Shown here piece by piece: positions 8,919 to 18,659 of a DNA stretch of 64,000 nucleotides (positions are counted from its first letter, which is position 1; the number at the start of each line of letters is the position of its first letter). The notes under the pieces were generated by a model. It was given only the letters and a program-made list of their open reading frames with translations, searched no databases and was not told where the DNA came from. Both the position numbers and the translations under genes were made by a program. Source of the DNA: Eutrophomonas brisbanensis (GTDB lineage Bacteria; Pseudomonadota; Gammaproteobacteria; Burkholderiales; Eutrophovitaceae); assembly GCA_038141705.1 (NCBI GenBank), contig JAYQIQ010000004.1:930001-994000 (forward strand), read 5' to 3'.

Positions 8919-9776
8919 CTATCTCTTCAGCTTTTTAACGATCTGGTCAAGTTGATCCAAGGTTTTATATTTGAGCGTTACAGCCCCGCTGCCGGTTTTT
9001 TTTGAGTGAGAAATGGTGACGGCCATACCAAGCCCCTGAGCTAATGTCTCTTGCAAATTGATAGTGTCCCGATCTACTAATTGTCTCACGGAGACACCCT
9101 TGGTTTTAGGCGACAAATCGAGGCTACCAACTAAAGCCTCCGCCTCACGAACCGAAAGCCCTAAAGAGACGATCTTCCGCGCTAGGTTTGCCTGACGCGC
9201 AACGTCGACCGAGATCAGTGCACGCGCGTGACCCATATCAAGTTGACCATTGGACAACATTTCCTGCACTAAGGGGGAGAGGCCTAGAAGTCTTTGCAAA
9301 TTGCTAACAGCGCTTCGGGATTTTCCCAAGACCTTTGCCACTTGTTCATGGGTCATCGAAAACTCATCCACCAGGCGCTTTATGCCCCGCGCCTCTTCCA
9401 GAGGGTTTAAATCCTCTCTCTGTATGTTCTCTATAAGCGCCATTGCAAGCGCGGAGTTGTCATCTACATCTCTGATTCTCACTGGCACTTCAGTTAAACC
9501 AGCCATTTGTGCCGCCCGCCATCTGCGCTCACCCGCGATAATCTCATACCTGTCATTGGCCACAGGCCGAACGATAATTGGCTGAATAAGACCCTGCGCT
9601 TTTATCGATTCCGAGAGCTCAGAGATCAACTCGTCATCCATTTGAGTTCTCGGCTGATATTTTCCGGGTTGAAGTTTCTCCAAAATAAGTGTCTCCGGAG
9701 AGACCTTATCTTGCGTTTTCTCCTTTACGGCTAAAAGTGCATCTAACCCTCGGCCGAGACCTCTAGATTTAACCAT
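8919..9776 (-). CDS. parB: Chromosome-partitioning protein ParB
   Basis: About 285 residues. It starts with the conserved box KSRGLGRGLDALL, followed by the CTPase/nuclease-like domain with LQPGKYQPRTQMD and the Arg-rich box GERRWRAAQMAGL, then an HTH (QVAKVLGKSRSAVSNLQRLL) that reads parS, and a C-terminal dimerisation segment. ParB loads on parS and spreads using CTP. The ATG at 9776 is preferred over one 30 bases upstream because it matches the family start; it overlaps the parA stop by 8 bases. A matching parS site lies at 13195-13210. Confidence 0.97.
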   Translation of the reverse strand: MVKSRGLGRGLDALLAVKEKTQDKVSPETLILEKLQPGKYQPRTQMDDELISELSESIKAQGLIQPIIVRPVANDRYEIIAGERRWRAAQMAGLTEVPVRIRDVDDNSALAMALIENIQREDLNPLEEARGIKRLVDEFSMTHEQVAKVLGKSRSAVSNLQRLLGLSPLVQEMLSNGQLDMGHARALISVDVARQANLARKIVSLGLSVREAEALVGSLDLSPKTKGVSVRQLVDRDTINLQETLAQGLGMAVTISHSKKTGSGAVTLKYKTLDQLDQIVKKLKR

Positions 9777-10560
9777 TGCCACCTTCCATTTCTTTAGAAC
9801 CTTCAAATTTTTGCAGAAACTCCTCCGTTAGCGCCTCGTAAGCGAGCGCCCCTTTTGACGTTTTATCGAACATCATGATGGGTAGCCCGAAACTGGGGGC
9901 CTCTGCCAACCTAACGTTTCTCGGGATGATGGTTTTGTAAACCTTATCGCCGAAATGAGCTTTAAGTTGATCTGACACCTGGGTTGTCAGCGAATTTCTT
10001 GCGTCGAACATCGTTCTCAAAAGCCCAGCTATTTCAAGATCCGGATTCAAGTTGGACCGTATTCTCTTGATCGTGTTAACTAAGTCACTGAGGCCCTCGA
10101 GCGCGTAATACTCACACTGCATCGGGATAATCACGGTCTGCGCCGCCACTAAGCCGTTAACGGTCAGAAGACTCAGAGCAGGGGGACAATCGAGCAAGAC
10201 GTAGTCATAACCCGCACAATCTGCTAGGGCAGATTTCAAACGTGCCTCTCTGCCAATTACGTCCACTAACTCGATCTCTGCGCCCGCTAGCTCTTGATTG
10301 GCGGGAAGCACATCAAGCCCCGTACTTTCCACCCTCATAACGGCATCGTTCACTGCGACATTGCCCAATAACACCTCATAGACACCCGCACCAATTTCTC
10401 GCTTCTCGATGCCACTTCCGGTGGTAGCGTTACCTTGCGGATCCAAATCTACTAAAAGGACTTTTCGGCCTGCCTGCCTCAATCCCATGGAGAGATTTAT
10501 CGTGGTGGTTGTCTTTCCGACACCACCTTTTTGATTCGCTATCGCAACAAACTTAGTCAC
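9769..10560 (-). CDS. parA: Chromosome-partitioning ATPase ParA
   Basis: The 263-residue deviant Walker ATPase begins with FVAIANQKGGVGKTTTTINL, which contains the two-lysine ParA/MinD P-loop (KGGVGKT). VLLVDLDPQGNAT and YDVLLDCPP-like DYVLLDCPPALSLL complete the nucleotide site. It forms the nucleoid-bound gradient that moves ParB-parS complexes. It overlaps parB and follows rsmG by 24 bases in the origin-proximal cluster, the standard chromosomal parAB location. Confidence 0.97.
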   Translation of the reverse strand: MTKFVAIANQKGGVGKTTTTINLSMGLRQAGRKVLLVDLDPQGNATTGSGIEKREIGAGVYEVLLGNVAVNDAVMRVESTGLDVLPANQELAGAEIELVDVIGREARLKSALADCAGYDYVLLDCPPALSLLTVNGLVAAQTVIIPMQCEYYALEGLSDLVNTIKRIRSNLNPDLEIAGLLRTMFDARNSLTTQVSDQLKAHFGDKVYKTIIPRNVRLAEAPSFGLPIMMFDKTSKGALAYEALTEEFLQKFEGSKEMEGGNG

Positions 10561-10584
10561 TTACTGTTTCCCCTCAAATCGTGT

Positions 10585-11220
10585 TTATTGGTTGCGATCT
10601 GCTGACATAGACACTATACATCGTGAGGCCTCTAACCCGGGCACATTGATTTGCGTAACCACCGGCTTGGCAGTTGCTGGCAACTCGGTTATTTCCTCCT
10701 CAGGTGTCTTTCCCTTCATCGCCAAAATTACCCCTCCCGCATCACACAACGGGCGAGCTAAAGCGTAGTAGGTTGGCAAATCCGAGAAGGCACGAGACAC
10801 CACCGTGTCAAACTTTACCTCGGGAACATACTGTTCGGCGCGCGCCGTCACGACACGTATATTTTTTAAAGATAGCTCACTCACCACCTGCTGTAAAAAA
10901 CTAGTTTTCTTCGAATTACTATCCAGTAGAGTTACATTTTTTTCCGGACAAAATATACCGAGTGGCACACCAGGAAAACCGCCGCCAGATCCCATATCTA
11001 ATATCTTGTTGCCTAATACAAATTTCGCTATGGCTAGAGAATCATATAAGTGAGCGCTCACCCATAAGCTTCTTGGCTTCACCGACGTAATGCTGTAAAC
11101 CTTATTCCATTTATCCAAAATCTTCATAAAACTAACCAAGGATTCAGCGACCTTCGCATCGAGCAAAAGGCCAATCTTTGATAAGTCCTCTGAAGATAAA
11201 ACGAAGTCTAAATGAGACAA
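10585..11220 (-). CDS. rsmG: 16S rRNA (guanine527-N7) methyltransferase
   Basis: A 211-residue class I SAM methyltransferase. The SAM-binding loop ILDMGSGGGFPGVPLGI is the RsmG/GidB signature, followed by LLDSNSKKTSFLQQV and a later DTVVSRAFSDL catalytic-side motif. It modifies G527 in the 530 loop of 16S rRNA. It sits 10 bases after mnmG, the usual mnmG-rsmG pair. Confidence 0.96.
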   Translation of the reverse strand: MSHLDFVLSSEDLSKIGLLLDAKVAESLVSFMKILDKWNKVYSITSVKPRSLWVSAHLYDSLAIAKFVLGNKILDMGSGGGFPGVPLGIFCPEKNVTLLDSNSKKTSFLQQVVSELSLKNIRVVTARAEQYVPEVKFDTVVSRAFSDLPTYYALARPLCDAGGVILAMKGKTPEEEITELPATAKPVVTQINVPGLEASRCIVSMSADRNQ

Positions 11221-11230
11221 AATCTTACGG

Positions 11231-13134
11231 TTACGCGTACTTAGAGAGAGGGGTAATTTGCTCCAAATTTCTTCTTTTCATGTGAACCATAAGAATCGAA
11301 ACTGCAGCTGGCGTTACCCCTGATATCCGGCTTGCCTGACCAAGAGTATTGGGACGATGCGTCATCAATTTTTGGGCAACCTCTGTCGACAGCCCCTTGA
11401 CCACCGAGAAATCAAATCCATCCGGGATAGATATATTTTCTACCGCGCTAAGTTTCTCAACTTCCTCCTGTTGCCTATCGATATAGCCTTTGTATTTTGT
11501 CTGTATCTCGACTTGCTCACATACGCGTTCGTCATCCACCCCAGGGCCAATCCGATCGAGGACCATTAGAGTTTGATAACTTATCTCGGGTCTTTTTAGT
11601 AATTGCTCGGCTGAGTACTCATGGTCAAGTTTTTTACCAATGACTCGGCCCACCTCCGATTCATTGATCTCATTCGGACCAACATAAATTTTTGAAAGTC
11701 GCGAGAGTTCCTTCTCAATGGTTTCTCTTTTTTCAAGGAAAGAGGCCCAACGCCCATCGTCAACGAGCCCAAGCTCTCGCGCCACCGGAGTAAGCCTGAG
11801 GTCTGCGTTATCTTCTCTCAGGCTCAAACGATACTCTGCGCGACTGGTAAACATTCTATAAGGCTCGGTAACGCCTCTTGTTATCAAGTCATCAATTAGC
11901 ACCCCCAAATAGGCGTCGCTTCGTGTGGGATACCAGCCTTCCAACCCCCGAACCTGTCTCGCAGCATTAAGGCCGGCAATTAGGCCCTGCGCGGCAGCTT
12001 CCTCATACCCAGTGGTACCGTTTATTTGGCCAGCAAAATAAAGCCCTGATATTTCCTTATTCTCCAGGGTCGGGCGTAGGGACCTCGGGTCAAAATAATC
12101 ATACTCAATGGCATACCCAGGTCTTAGAACATGAGAATTCTCTAAACCATTGATTGAATGAATAATTTTTATCTGTACATCATAAGGTAGGCTAGTGGAA
12201 ATGCCGTTCGGATAGTACTCATTTGTCTCCAGCCCCTCTGGCTCCAAAAAATTTGATGAGAATCCCGATGCGAAAATCTAACGACTTTATCCTCGATAGA
12301 TGGGCAGTATCTGGGGCCTACACCTTCGATGACGCCGGTAAACATTGGAGATCTATCGAGACCCTCTCGAATGTGGTTATGTGTTTGTTCGTTCGTATGC
12401 GTAATCCAACAAGGAACCTGCCTTGGATGATCTTCCCTCCTCCCCATGAAGGAGAAAATTGGCGATGGCTCGTCGCCATCCTGTCTCTCAAGAACACTGA
12501 AATCAATAGTTCTGCCGTCGATTCTTGGTGGGGTACCAGTTTTTAATCTGCCAACCGGCAATTTAAGCTCTCTAAGTCGATCCGCTAAAATTGTGGCTGG
12601 TGGGTCACCGGCCCTACCGGCCGAATAACTCTCTAAGCCGACATGTATTTTTCCGGCGAGAAAGGTTCCGGCCGTCAACACAACGGTGTCACACGATATA
12701 CGCAATCCGATGTTGGTGACCACGGCGACCACCTTTCCGCCAGATACCTCAACATCATCAGCAGCACCCTGGAAAATATCCAGATTGACTTGATTCTCCA
12801 GCCGCCCCCGTATCGCCCTTCGATAGAGAACTCTGTCGGCCTGCGCGCGCGTCGCCCTCACAGCGTGGCCCTTGCTGGAGTTTAATATCCTAAACTGAAT
12901 TCCAGCCTCGTCAGCCGCCCGAGCCATGGCCCCGCCCATTGCATCAATTTCTTTGACCAAATGCCCTTTTCCAACACCCCCAATGGAAGGGTTACACGAC
13001 ATTTGGCCGAGCGTTTCGATGCTGTGGGTCAACAATAGAGTTTTAACCCCAGACCTGGCGGCAGCAAGCGCCGCCTCCGTGCCGGCGTGTCCGCCCCCGA
13101 TAATCACCACGCTGTATTTTTTCGAAAAATCCAT
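11231..13134 (-). CDS. mnmG: tRNA uridine-5-carboxymethylaminomethyl modification enzyme MnmG, with a one-base frameshift
   Basis: The FAD-binding GGGHAGTEAALAAARSG motif opens the protein, and CNPSIGGVGKGHLVKEID is a family block. The frame is broken after DRDSHQIF. Adding one base to the six-A run at 12246-12251 restores LEPEGLETNEYYPNGIS and gives a normal 634-residue protein, with the tRNA-binding C-terminal helical domain intact (EQVEIQTKYKGYIDRQ). With MnmE it modifies wobble uridines of several tRNAs. A homopolymer error is the likely cause of the break. Confidence 0.94.
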
Positions 13135-13194
13135 ATTCCTAAAATCAATCAGGTAGACGCAGATGATAAATCATTTTTTTACTGCGCCCTTGCG

Positions 13195-13210
13195 CGTTTC
13201 ACGTGAAACA
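13195..13210. promoter_or_regulatory. parS centromere site
   Basis: The sequence GTTTCACGTGAAAC (13196-13209) is a perfect 14-bp palindrome, and the 16-mer CGTTTCACGTGAAACA matches the bacterial parS consensus TGTTTCACGTGAAACA at 15 of 16 positions. It lies in the mnmE-mnmG gap, about 3.5 kb from parB and 4 kb from dnaA, which is the expected place for a ParB-loading site. I saw no second copy in the window. Confidence 0.93.
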
Positions 13211-13220
13211 TATCCAAAAC

Positions 13221-14545
13221 CTATTTACCAATACAAAACCTGGAGAATATCTCTCCCAATAAGTCGTCAGCGTGAAACTCTCCCGTTATTTCGCTTAAAG
13301 ACTGTTGGGAATACCGCAGCTCCTCTGCGCAGATATCTAGATTTGATAAAGAAGACGCGGCTCGATCTAAAAACCCTCCCGCTCTGGAGAGGGCGTCGAT
13401 ATGTCTTTGCCTAGCGGTAAAGGCGGCCTCGTCACCTCCGCCAACACCGACCGCTTGTAATATAGACTCTCTCAATAAATCCAACCCATCACCAGTTTTA
13501 GCAGAAAGGCTTATTGTGTCAATCCCGTTACTGGTGGTTCGCGACGAGGCCTGCCCTAACTCGTCTATCTTATTGATTACATTTATATTTTTTAATTTTT
13601 TTGGCAGGTCGGACTCATCATATGAATCGGCATCATGGGTGCTAATGTTTATGATTAGGTCGGACTGTTCGATAGCCTTCTTGGTTCTTTCTATCCCCAA
13701 TTGTTCGACCAAATCAGCTGTATCTCGTAACCCAGCTGTGTCCGCTATATGTATAGGATAACCATCGATCGATATTTCTCTAAAAATTGTGTCCCTGGTT
13801 GTCCCCGGGACATTTGTAACTATCGAGGCGTCCTCTCCTACAAGTTGGTTCATTAGGCTCGACTTTCCGACGTTTGGGGGGCCTACCAACGCCAAGGTAA
13901 TTCCGTCACGCAGCGCCCTTCCTCTTCTTGCCTCTGCGACAAGCTTCGCAATTTTGTCTTGTAACAAGATCAAACGCCCACCAATTCCTTTGAGCTCAAC
14001 CAAGTCCAGGTCCTCTTCCGGAAAATCTATCCCGGCCTCGACATACATTCTTATCTCTATCAATTCGTTTTTAATATGCTCGATTGCTTCTGAAAACTTT
14101 CCCGACAAAGATCTTTGAGCAGCTAGAACCGCCTGCTGCGAAGACGCCTCAATTACATCTATTACGCTCTCTGCCTGAACGAGATCGAGCTTATTATTCA
14201 GAAAGGCGCGTTTTGTAAACTCTCCAGGCTCTGCCAACCTAGCGCCGAGATCGAGACATCTATTTACGATAGCTTGCAGTACTGCCGGTCCGCCGTGGCC
14301 TTGTAGCTCAAGCGTGTCCTCCCCGGTGTAGGAACGAGGAGACAAAAAAAGTATGGCTATTCCCGAATCAATTGTCTCGGCGTCAGCAGAGAGAAATTTT
14401 TTATATGTCGCTCGACGCTCATCAGGCGCAGCACCTAGGATGCCTTCGCTAATTTTTTCGCTAAAGGCCCAGATACCCTTACTACCCCTACTCCTGATTT
14501 TCCTGCCCCACTCGCTACCGCTATGATCGTATCAACGCTTTCCAT
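13221..14545 (-). CDS. mnmE: tRNA modification GTPase MnmE, with a one-base frameshift
   Basis: The N-terminal part starts at the ATG at 14545, overlapping the yidC stop by 14 bases, and reads AVASGAGKSGVGVVRVSGP before stopping. Adding one base to the T-run at 14453-14458 joins it to EGILGAAPDERRATY and the rest, giving 441 residues. The tetrahydrofolate-binding N domain (SYTGEDTLELQGHGGP), the G domain (GPPNVGKSSLMNQ, DTAGLRDT, NKID) and the C-terminal FCIGK, whose Cys is conserved, are all present. It pairs with MnmG in wobble-uridine modification. The break looks like a homopolymer error. Confidence 0.94.
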
Positions 14546-16181
14546 GGGCTGGTTTCTTGCCCCCCTCTATCGCTCGAGTAATGGTCCATTGTTGCGCAAT
14601 GGACAATATGTTGTTTACTAACCAGTAGAGGACCAACCCTGCGGGGAAGAAAAAGAAAAATATGCTGAAAACTAGAGGCATTATTTTCATGATCTTTGCT
14701 TGCACAGGGTCAGGAGGTGACGGGCTCAACCAAGACTGAGCAATCATGCTTAGCGCCATCAATACCGGCAACACGTAATACGGATCTTTCGCCGATAAGT
14801 CTTGTATCCAGAAAACAAAAGGCGCGTCTCTCAACTCCACGCTGGCAAGCAAAACCCAATACAAGGCGATGAAGAATGGGATTTGAACCAAAATTGGTAA
14901 ACACCCGCCGAGTGGGTTGATTTTTTCTTTCTTGTACAACTCCATCATCGCCTGTTGCATGCGTTGCCGGTCGTCCCCGTAAGTCTCTTTCATCGATTGA
15001 AGCTTCGGTCCCAGTACGCGCATTTTTGCCATCGATTTGTATCCGGCAGCCGAGAGCGGAAAAAACACAAGTTTGATAATGATCGTCAAAAACACTATGG
15101 CAAAACCCCAGTTTCCGATCAGCCCGTGTAATTGGGTTAACAACCAAAAAAGAGGTGATGCGATTATCGTTAACCATCCATAGTCAACCACCAAATCAAG
15201 ACCTGGTGCTATTGATTCCAGCACCTTTTGTGTTTGAGGGCCTACGTACAGCTCTGCGCTCGATGAGGCCTCGGTTCCAGGGTTTATATCGAGCGGCTCC
15301 AATAAAACCCCCATCGAGTAGAGCCCACCTCCTAGCGCTTTCGTATAGTACTCTCGACCTACGCCTTGTTCCGGTATCCACGCTGCTAAGAAATAATGTT
15401 GGATAAAGGATATCCACCCATCTGAGGCTTTTGATGGGTACTTAACCTTAGTCTTGTCCATATCCTTAAAATCAACCTTGGTAAACTTGCTTTCATCGGT
15501 GTAAACGGCGGCACCAGTGTAGGTTGGTTGTATTCGCGTATCTCCATCAGCGCCCCGTCCATCTCTTAATAGTTGATAGTAAGCGCTTGCTTTTATGTTT
15601 TTATCTTTATTGTTTTTTATGGCGTAGCCGACCTTAACTAGGTAGCTTCCTCGCTCAAACGTAATAGTTTTAACCACGGTGATATCTTGGTTCTCACTGG
15701 TTAAGGTGATAACCAACTCATTAGATCCGTCGGTTAACGAATACCTATCTGAAGCGGCCACGAAGCTACTTGTGTGATTTGGTAGCCCCTCTCCAACCAG
15801 CCCTGATTGGGTTACATAAGTACGCCCGCCCTCTTTCCGAAATAGGGTTAGGCGTTTAGTTTTGTCCTCTTTGCTGTGGTGCTCTTTCAAAACCAGACGG
15901 ACGATGTCACCGCCTTTTAGGTCTATTGCGCCTTCAAATAAATCGGTATCAATCGCGACCAACGAACTGGTTTGTTGATCTTGCGATCCTGGAATCTCTC
16001 GTACGACTTGCTCTGTGTCAGTGCCGATTGAGTTAATAGTGGGGACGCTACTCGTTCCTTCAGTAGACTGTGTTTGAACCGTGGCTACCCCTTTTGGTTG
16101 ATCCTTTTTTAGCCATGCGTCCCCAAGTAAAACCAGGGAAGCAACAAAAACTACAGTTGCGATAATGCGGGTGGTGTCCAT
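14532..16181 (-). CDS. yidC: Membrane protein insertase YidC
   Basis: A 549-residue insertase of the long Gram-negative type: an N-terminal membrane segment (IIATVVFVASLVLLGDAWL), a large periplasmic beta domain (about 60-340), and five conserved membrane segments from LTIIASPLFWLLTQLHG onward, including INPLGGCLPILVQIPFFIALY. It folds and inserts inner-membrane proteins such as the F0 c subunit encoded nearby. It lies 15 bases after yidD in the rpmH-rnpA-yidD-yidC-mnmE order. Confidence 0.97.
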   Translation of the reverse strand: MDTTRIIATVVFVASLVLLGDAWLKKDQPKGVATVQTQSTEGTSSVPTINSIGTDTEQVVREIPGSQDQQTSSLVAIDTDLFEGAIDLKGGDIVRLVLKEHHSKEDKTKRLTLFRKEGGRTYVTQSGLVGEGLPNHTSSFVAASDRYSLTDGSNELVITLTSENQDITVVKTITFERGSYLVKVGYAIKNNKDKNIKASAYYQLLRDGRGADGDTRIQPTYTGAAVYTDESKFTKVDFKDMDKTKVKYPSKASDGWISFIQHYFLAAWIPEQGVGREYYTKALGGGLYSMGVLLEPLDINPGTEASSSAELYVGPQTQKVLESIAPGLDLVVDYGWLTIIASPLFWLLTQLHGLIGNWGFAIVFLTIIIKLVFFPLSAAGYKSMAKMRVLGPKLQSMKETYGDDRQRMQQAMMELYKKEKINPLGGCLPILVQIPFFIALYWVLLASVELRDAPFVFWIQDLSAKDPYYVLPVLMALSMIAQSWLSPSPPDPVQAKIMKIMPLVFSIFFFFFPAGLVLYWLVNNILSIAQQWTITRAIEGGKKPAHGKR

Positions 16182-16196
16182 CTCTGTGCCTAGTGT

Positions 16197-16439
16197 TTAT
16201 TGTCCGTGTAGATTTTTTGTTTTTATTGTTACGGGATCGTGCCCGCCCTCGCAAAAAGGATGGCAGCGCATCAAGCGCCACAAACCAAAAGCGAGCCCCC
16301 TCACTGAGCCGCGAGCCCTCAAGCTCTGTAACATGTACTCGGAACAGGTCGGATAAAACCGGCAGCTAGACCCTATTCCAAAAAGAGGTGAGACAAATCT
16401 CTGATATTGTCGAGTCAACCAAATAAGAACGGAGTTCAT
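16197..16439 (-). CDS. yidD: Membrane protein insertion efficiency factor YidD
   Basis: An 80-residue protein with the family blocks RFVSPLFGIGSSCRFYPTCS and ALRARGSVRGLAFGLWRLMRC followed by HPFCEGGHDPV. The conserved cysteines and the short amphipathic start (VLIWLTRQYQ) are typical. The family assists YidC-dependent insertion at the inner membrane. It overlaps rnpA by 4 bases. Confidence 0.96.
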   Translation of the reverse strand: MNSVLIWLTRQYQRFVSPLFGIGSSCRFYPTCSEYMLQSLRARGSVRGLAFGLWRLMRCHPFCEGGHDPVTIKTKNLHGQ

Positions 16440-16774
16440 TTCTTTATCTTTTTTAGCAGAGTTGATATCTCCTCCGCTATTCCTGGTATGTCCTGCTTTT
16501 TAATCCCCTTAGTTGGTCTTATAACCAAGTCTACCCCTCGAGGGCCTGGGAATAGGGTTCGGAAGTTTTCCCTGACGGAGCGTTTTATTAAATTTCTAAC
16601 GACTGCAAGAGGAACCCTTTTTTTACTTATAGCGGCGCCTACTCGGGCGATCCCTACCTGATTCTCTCTGCTTAGCATTACAAAGTTAGAAGTGTAGTCA
16701 CGCCCTTCGAATTTACCCAAAAAATCGCGCGCATTAGTCAATCGCGCGACTCTTGGGAGCGAGTTTTTTTTCAC
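16436..16774 (-). CDS. rnpA: Ribonuclease P protein component
   Basis: A basic 112-residue protein with the RNase P protein motif AISKKRVPLAVVRNLIKRSVRE, the RNR-type basic helix that binds pre-tRNA and the RNA subunit. LPRVARLTNARDF is the usual opening. The start is a GTG at 16774 that overlaps the last codons of rpmH by 4 bases, indicating translational coupling. The catalytic RNA gene rnpB is not in this window. Confidence 0.95.
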   Translation of the reverse strand: MKKNSLPRVARLTNARDFLGKFEGRDYTSNFVMLSRENQVGIARVGAAISKKRVPLAVVRNLIKRSVRENFRTLFPGPRGVDLVIRPTKGIKKQDIPGIAEEISTLLKKIKK

Positions 16775-16905
16775 ACGCTGAGGCGGGCTCTTCCTTTAGC
16801 TCTTCGGGCGTTAATAACCGCTCTTCCGCCCTTGGTCTTCATTCTCACTAAAAATCCGTGCGTTCTTTGGCGCTTGGTCTTTGAAGGCTGGTAAGTGCGC
16901 TTCAT
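16771..16905 (-). CDS. rpmH: 50S ribosomal protein L34
   Basis: A 44-residue, strongly basic protein that reads MKRTYQPSKTKRQRTHGF at the start, then RMKTKGGRAVINARRAKGR and ends RLSV. This is the universal L34 sequence. The ATG is at 16903-16905 and the TGA at 16771-16773. It is the first gene of the leftward operon and faces away from dnaA across the origin region. Confidence 0.97.
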   Translation of the reverse strand: MKRTYQPSKTKRQRTHGFLVRMKTKGGRAVINARRAKGRARLSV

Positions 16906-17100
16906 AATATTTCTCCACTCAGTATTTATTCGGAAAAAGCCCGCTATTACAACGTTATTTGTTCAGTATGTCAATCTAAAGAGATATGTGCTCTTAGCTG
17001 TGGATAACTTTGACCTTTCGATATAGAATCGGGTCTCACCCCGTTTTTTCGGGAAAGTTCAGTTAAATAACAGCGCGCCTTTCCCTCGAATTGTATTGCC
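16906..17100. promoter_or_regulatory. rpmH-dnaA divergent region with one perfect DnaA box
   Basis: The 195-base gap between the divergent rpmH and dnaA genes holds a perfect DnaA box, TGTGGATAA, at 16999-17007. This suits autoregulation of dnaA and possibly origin function. Both promoters must lie here, but I could not pick convincing -35/-10 pairs. The dnaA start at 17101 has no strong ribosome site. Confidence 0.6.
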
Positions 17101-18441
17101 ATGGACTCATTCTGGAATCATTGTCTTGAACACTTCCGCTCGCAGCTAAGCGGCCAGCAGTTCAAAACATGGGTCCAGCCTCTAGCGGGCTCGCTCGACG
17201 GAAATATCGTAGCCATTACAGCCCCCAACAGATTTCTCCTTGAATGGGCTCGTGATAATTATCAAAAAGACCTTCGGATGATAGCGTCCGGTCTTTGTAA
17301 AGAAGAGCCAGAGATTAAATTTATTCTTTCTGCCGTAAGTCATGAGCCGGAAGTTGCTCCGGATGAGCCCGATCCCATACCGACTGTCCAAACGACGGAC
17401 AACAGTAAATCTGCGTTTAGCTCGACTCGGTTAAACTCTACTTACAATTTCGACAATTTTGTGACGGGTAAGGGCAATCAACTGGCTCGCGCAGCAGCGC
17501 TACAGGTTTGCGAAAAACTCGCAGATGCTTACAACCCGCTCTTTGTTTACGGTGGGGTTGGCCTTGGAAAAACGCACCTAATACAAGCCATAGGAAACGA
17601 GATATCTCGGCGCGACAAAAACGCAAAGATTCTTTATATACATGCTGAAAAATACGTTTCCGATGTTGTGAGCGCTTACCAACATAAGTCGTTTGAAGAA
17701 TTCAAGCGGTTTTATCACTCTCTCGACTTGCTCTTAGTAGACGACATTCAATTCTTCGCTAAGAAAAATCGTACTCAGGAAGAGTTTTTCTACTTATTTA
17801 ACGCGCTCACCCAGTCGAAAAAACAAGTCATCATGACTTGCGATACGTTCCCGAAGGAAATTTCTGGCATGGAGGACAGACTGGTCTCTAGGTTTGGTTC
17901 AGGTCTGACTGTAGCTATCGAACCGCCGGAATTAGAAATGAGAGTTGCAATCCTTTTAAAGAAAGCCGAAACGGAAAGCTTGTCGTTACCGGAAGAGGTG
18001 GCTTTTTTTGTGGCCAACCATATTCAATCTAACGTTAGAGAGCTGGAAGGCGCTCTAAAACGTATCAGTGCATTTTCAAGTTTTACTGGTGACCCGATAT
18101 CTACCGCTTTAGCAAAAGAGGCTTTAAAAGATCTGTTAGCGGTACAGTCTCGTTTGATAACAGTTGAGCACATACAAAAGTGCGTAGCCGAGTATTACAA
18201 ACTGAAAGTGTCAGACATGTTCTCTAAAAAACGGGCAAGATCAGTCGCTCGGCCCCGACAAGTGGCTATGGCCTTATCAAAAGAGCTGACCAACCTTAGC
18301 CTTCCAGATATTGGAGAAGCTTTTGGCGGCCGAGATCACACCACCGTTTTACATGCGTGTCGAAAAGTTAATGAACTCAGACAATCTGGTAGTGACACAA
18401 ATAGGGATTTCAACGCTTTGATACAGATCCTTCGTGCATGA
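17101..18441 (+). CDS. dnaA: Chromosomal replication initiator DnaA
   Basis: A 446-residue initiator. Domain I begins with FWNHCLEHFRSQLSGQQFKTW. The AAA+ domain has Walker A GGVGLGKT at 151-158 and Walker B LLLVDDIQFF. Domain IV has the DnaA signature FGGRDHTTVLHACRKV, which reads the 9-mer boxes. The linker (about 85-110) is short. It is transcribed rightward, opposite to rpmH, with dnaN 218 bases downstream. Confidence 0.98.
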   Translation: MDSFWNHCLEHFRSQLSGQQFKTWVQPLAGSLDGNIVAITAPNRFLLEWARDNYQKDLRMIASGLCKEEPEIKFILSAVSHEPEVAPDEPDPIPTVQTTDNSKSAFSSTRLNSTYNFDNFVTGKGNQLARAAALQVCEKLADAYNPLFVYGGVGLGKTHLIQAIGNEISRRDKNAKILYIHAEKYVSDVVSAYQHKSFEEFKRFYHSLDLLLVDDIQFFAKKNRTQEEFFYLFNALTQSKKQVIMTCDTFPKEISGMEDRLVSRFGSGLTVAIEPPELEMRVAILLKKAETESLSLPEEVAFFVANHIQSNVRELEGALKRISAFSSFTGDPISTALAKEALKDLLAVQSRLITVEHIQKCVAEYYKLKVSDMFSKKRARSVARPRQVAMALSKELTNLSLPDIGEAFGGRDHTTVLHACRKVNELRQSGSDTNRDFNALIQILRA

Positions 18442-18659
18442 GTATTACGTAAATATGGTGCATAACCCTGTTGATAAGCTTCGCATAGATATTTAACAAA
18501 TGGATAAAAAATTTGGCTTTTTTATTTCATCAACAATTCATACTTCGACTTGAACAATAAATTATTTCATAACTAAGATGCTTTTTACTTTGAAAATTAT
18601 GTAGTTATTGATGTTACGAACAAAAGCCGCTTTCCTTATTAATATCACTAAGGTTTTAT
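18442..18659. other. Candidate oriC segment between dnaA and dnaN
   Basis: This 218-base gap is visibly A+T rich and carries closely spaced DnaA-box-like 9-mers: GGTGCATAA at 18457-18465 and TGTTGATAA at 18469-18477, each one mismatch from TGTGNATAA, and a weaker AATGGATAA at 18499-18507. The A+T rich stretch to their right could be the unwinding element. Genes diverge from this neighbourhood and parS is 5 kb away, as expected near an origin. I cannot tell from sequence whether this gap or the one upstream of dnaA is the functional origin. Confidence 0.55.
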
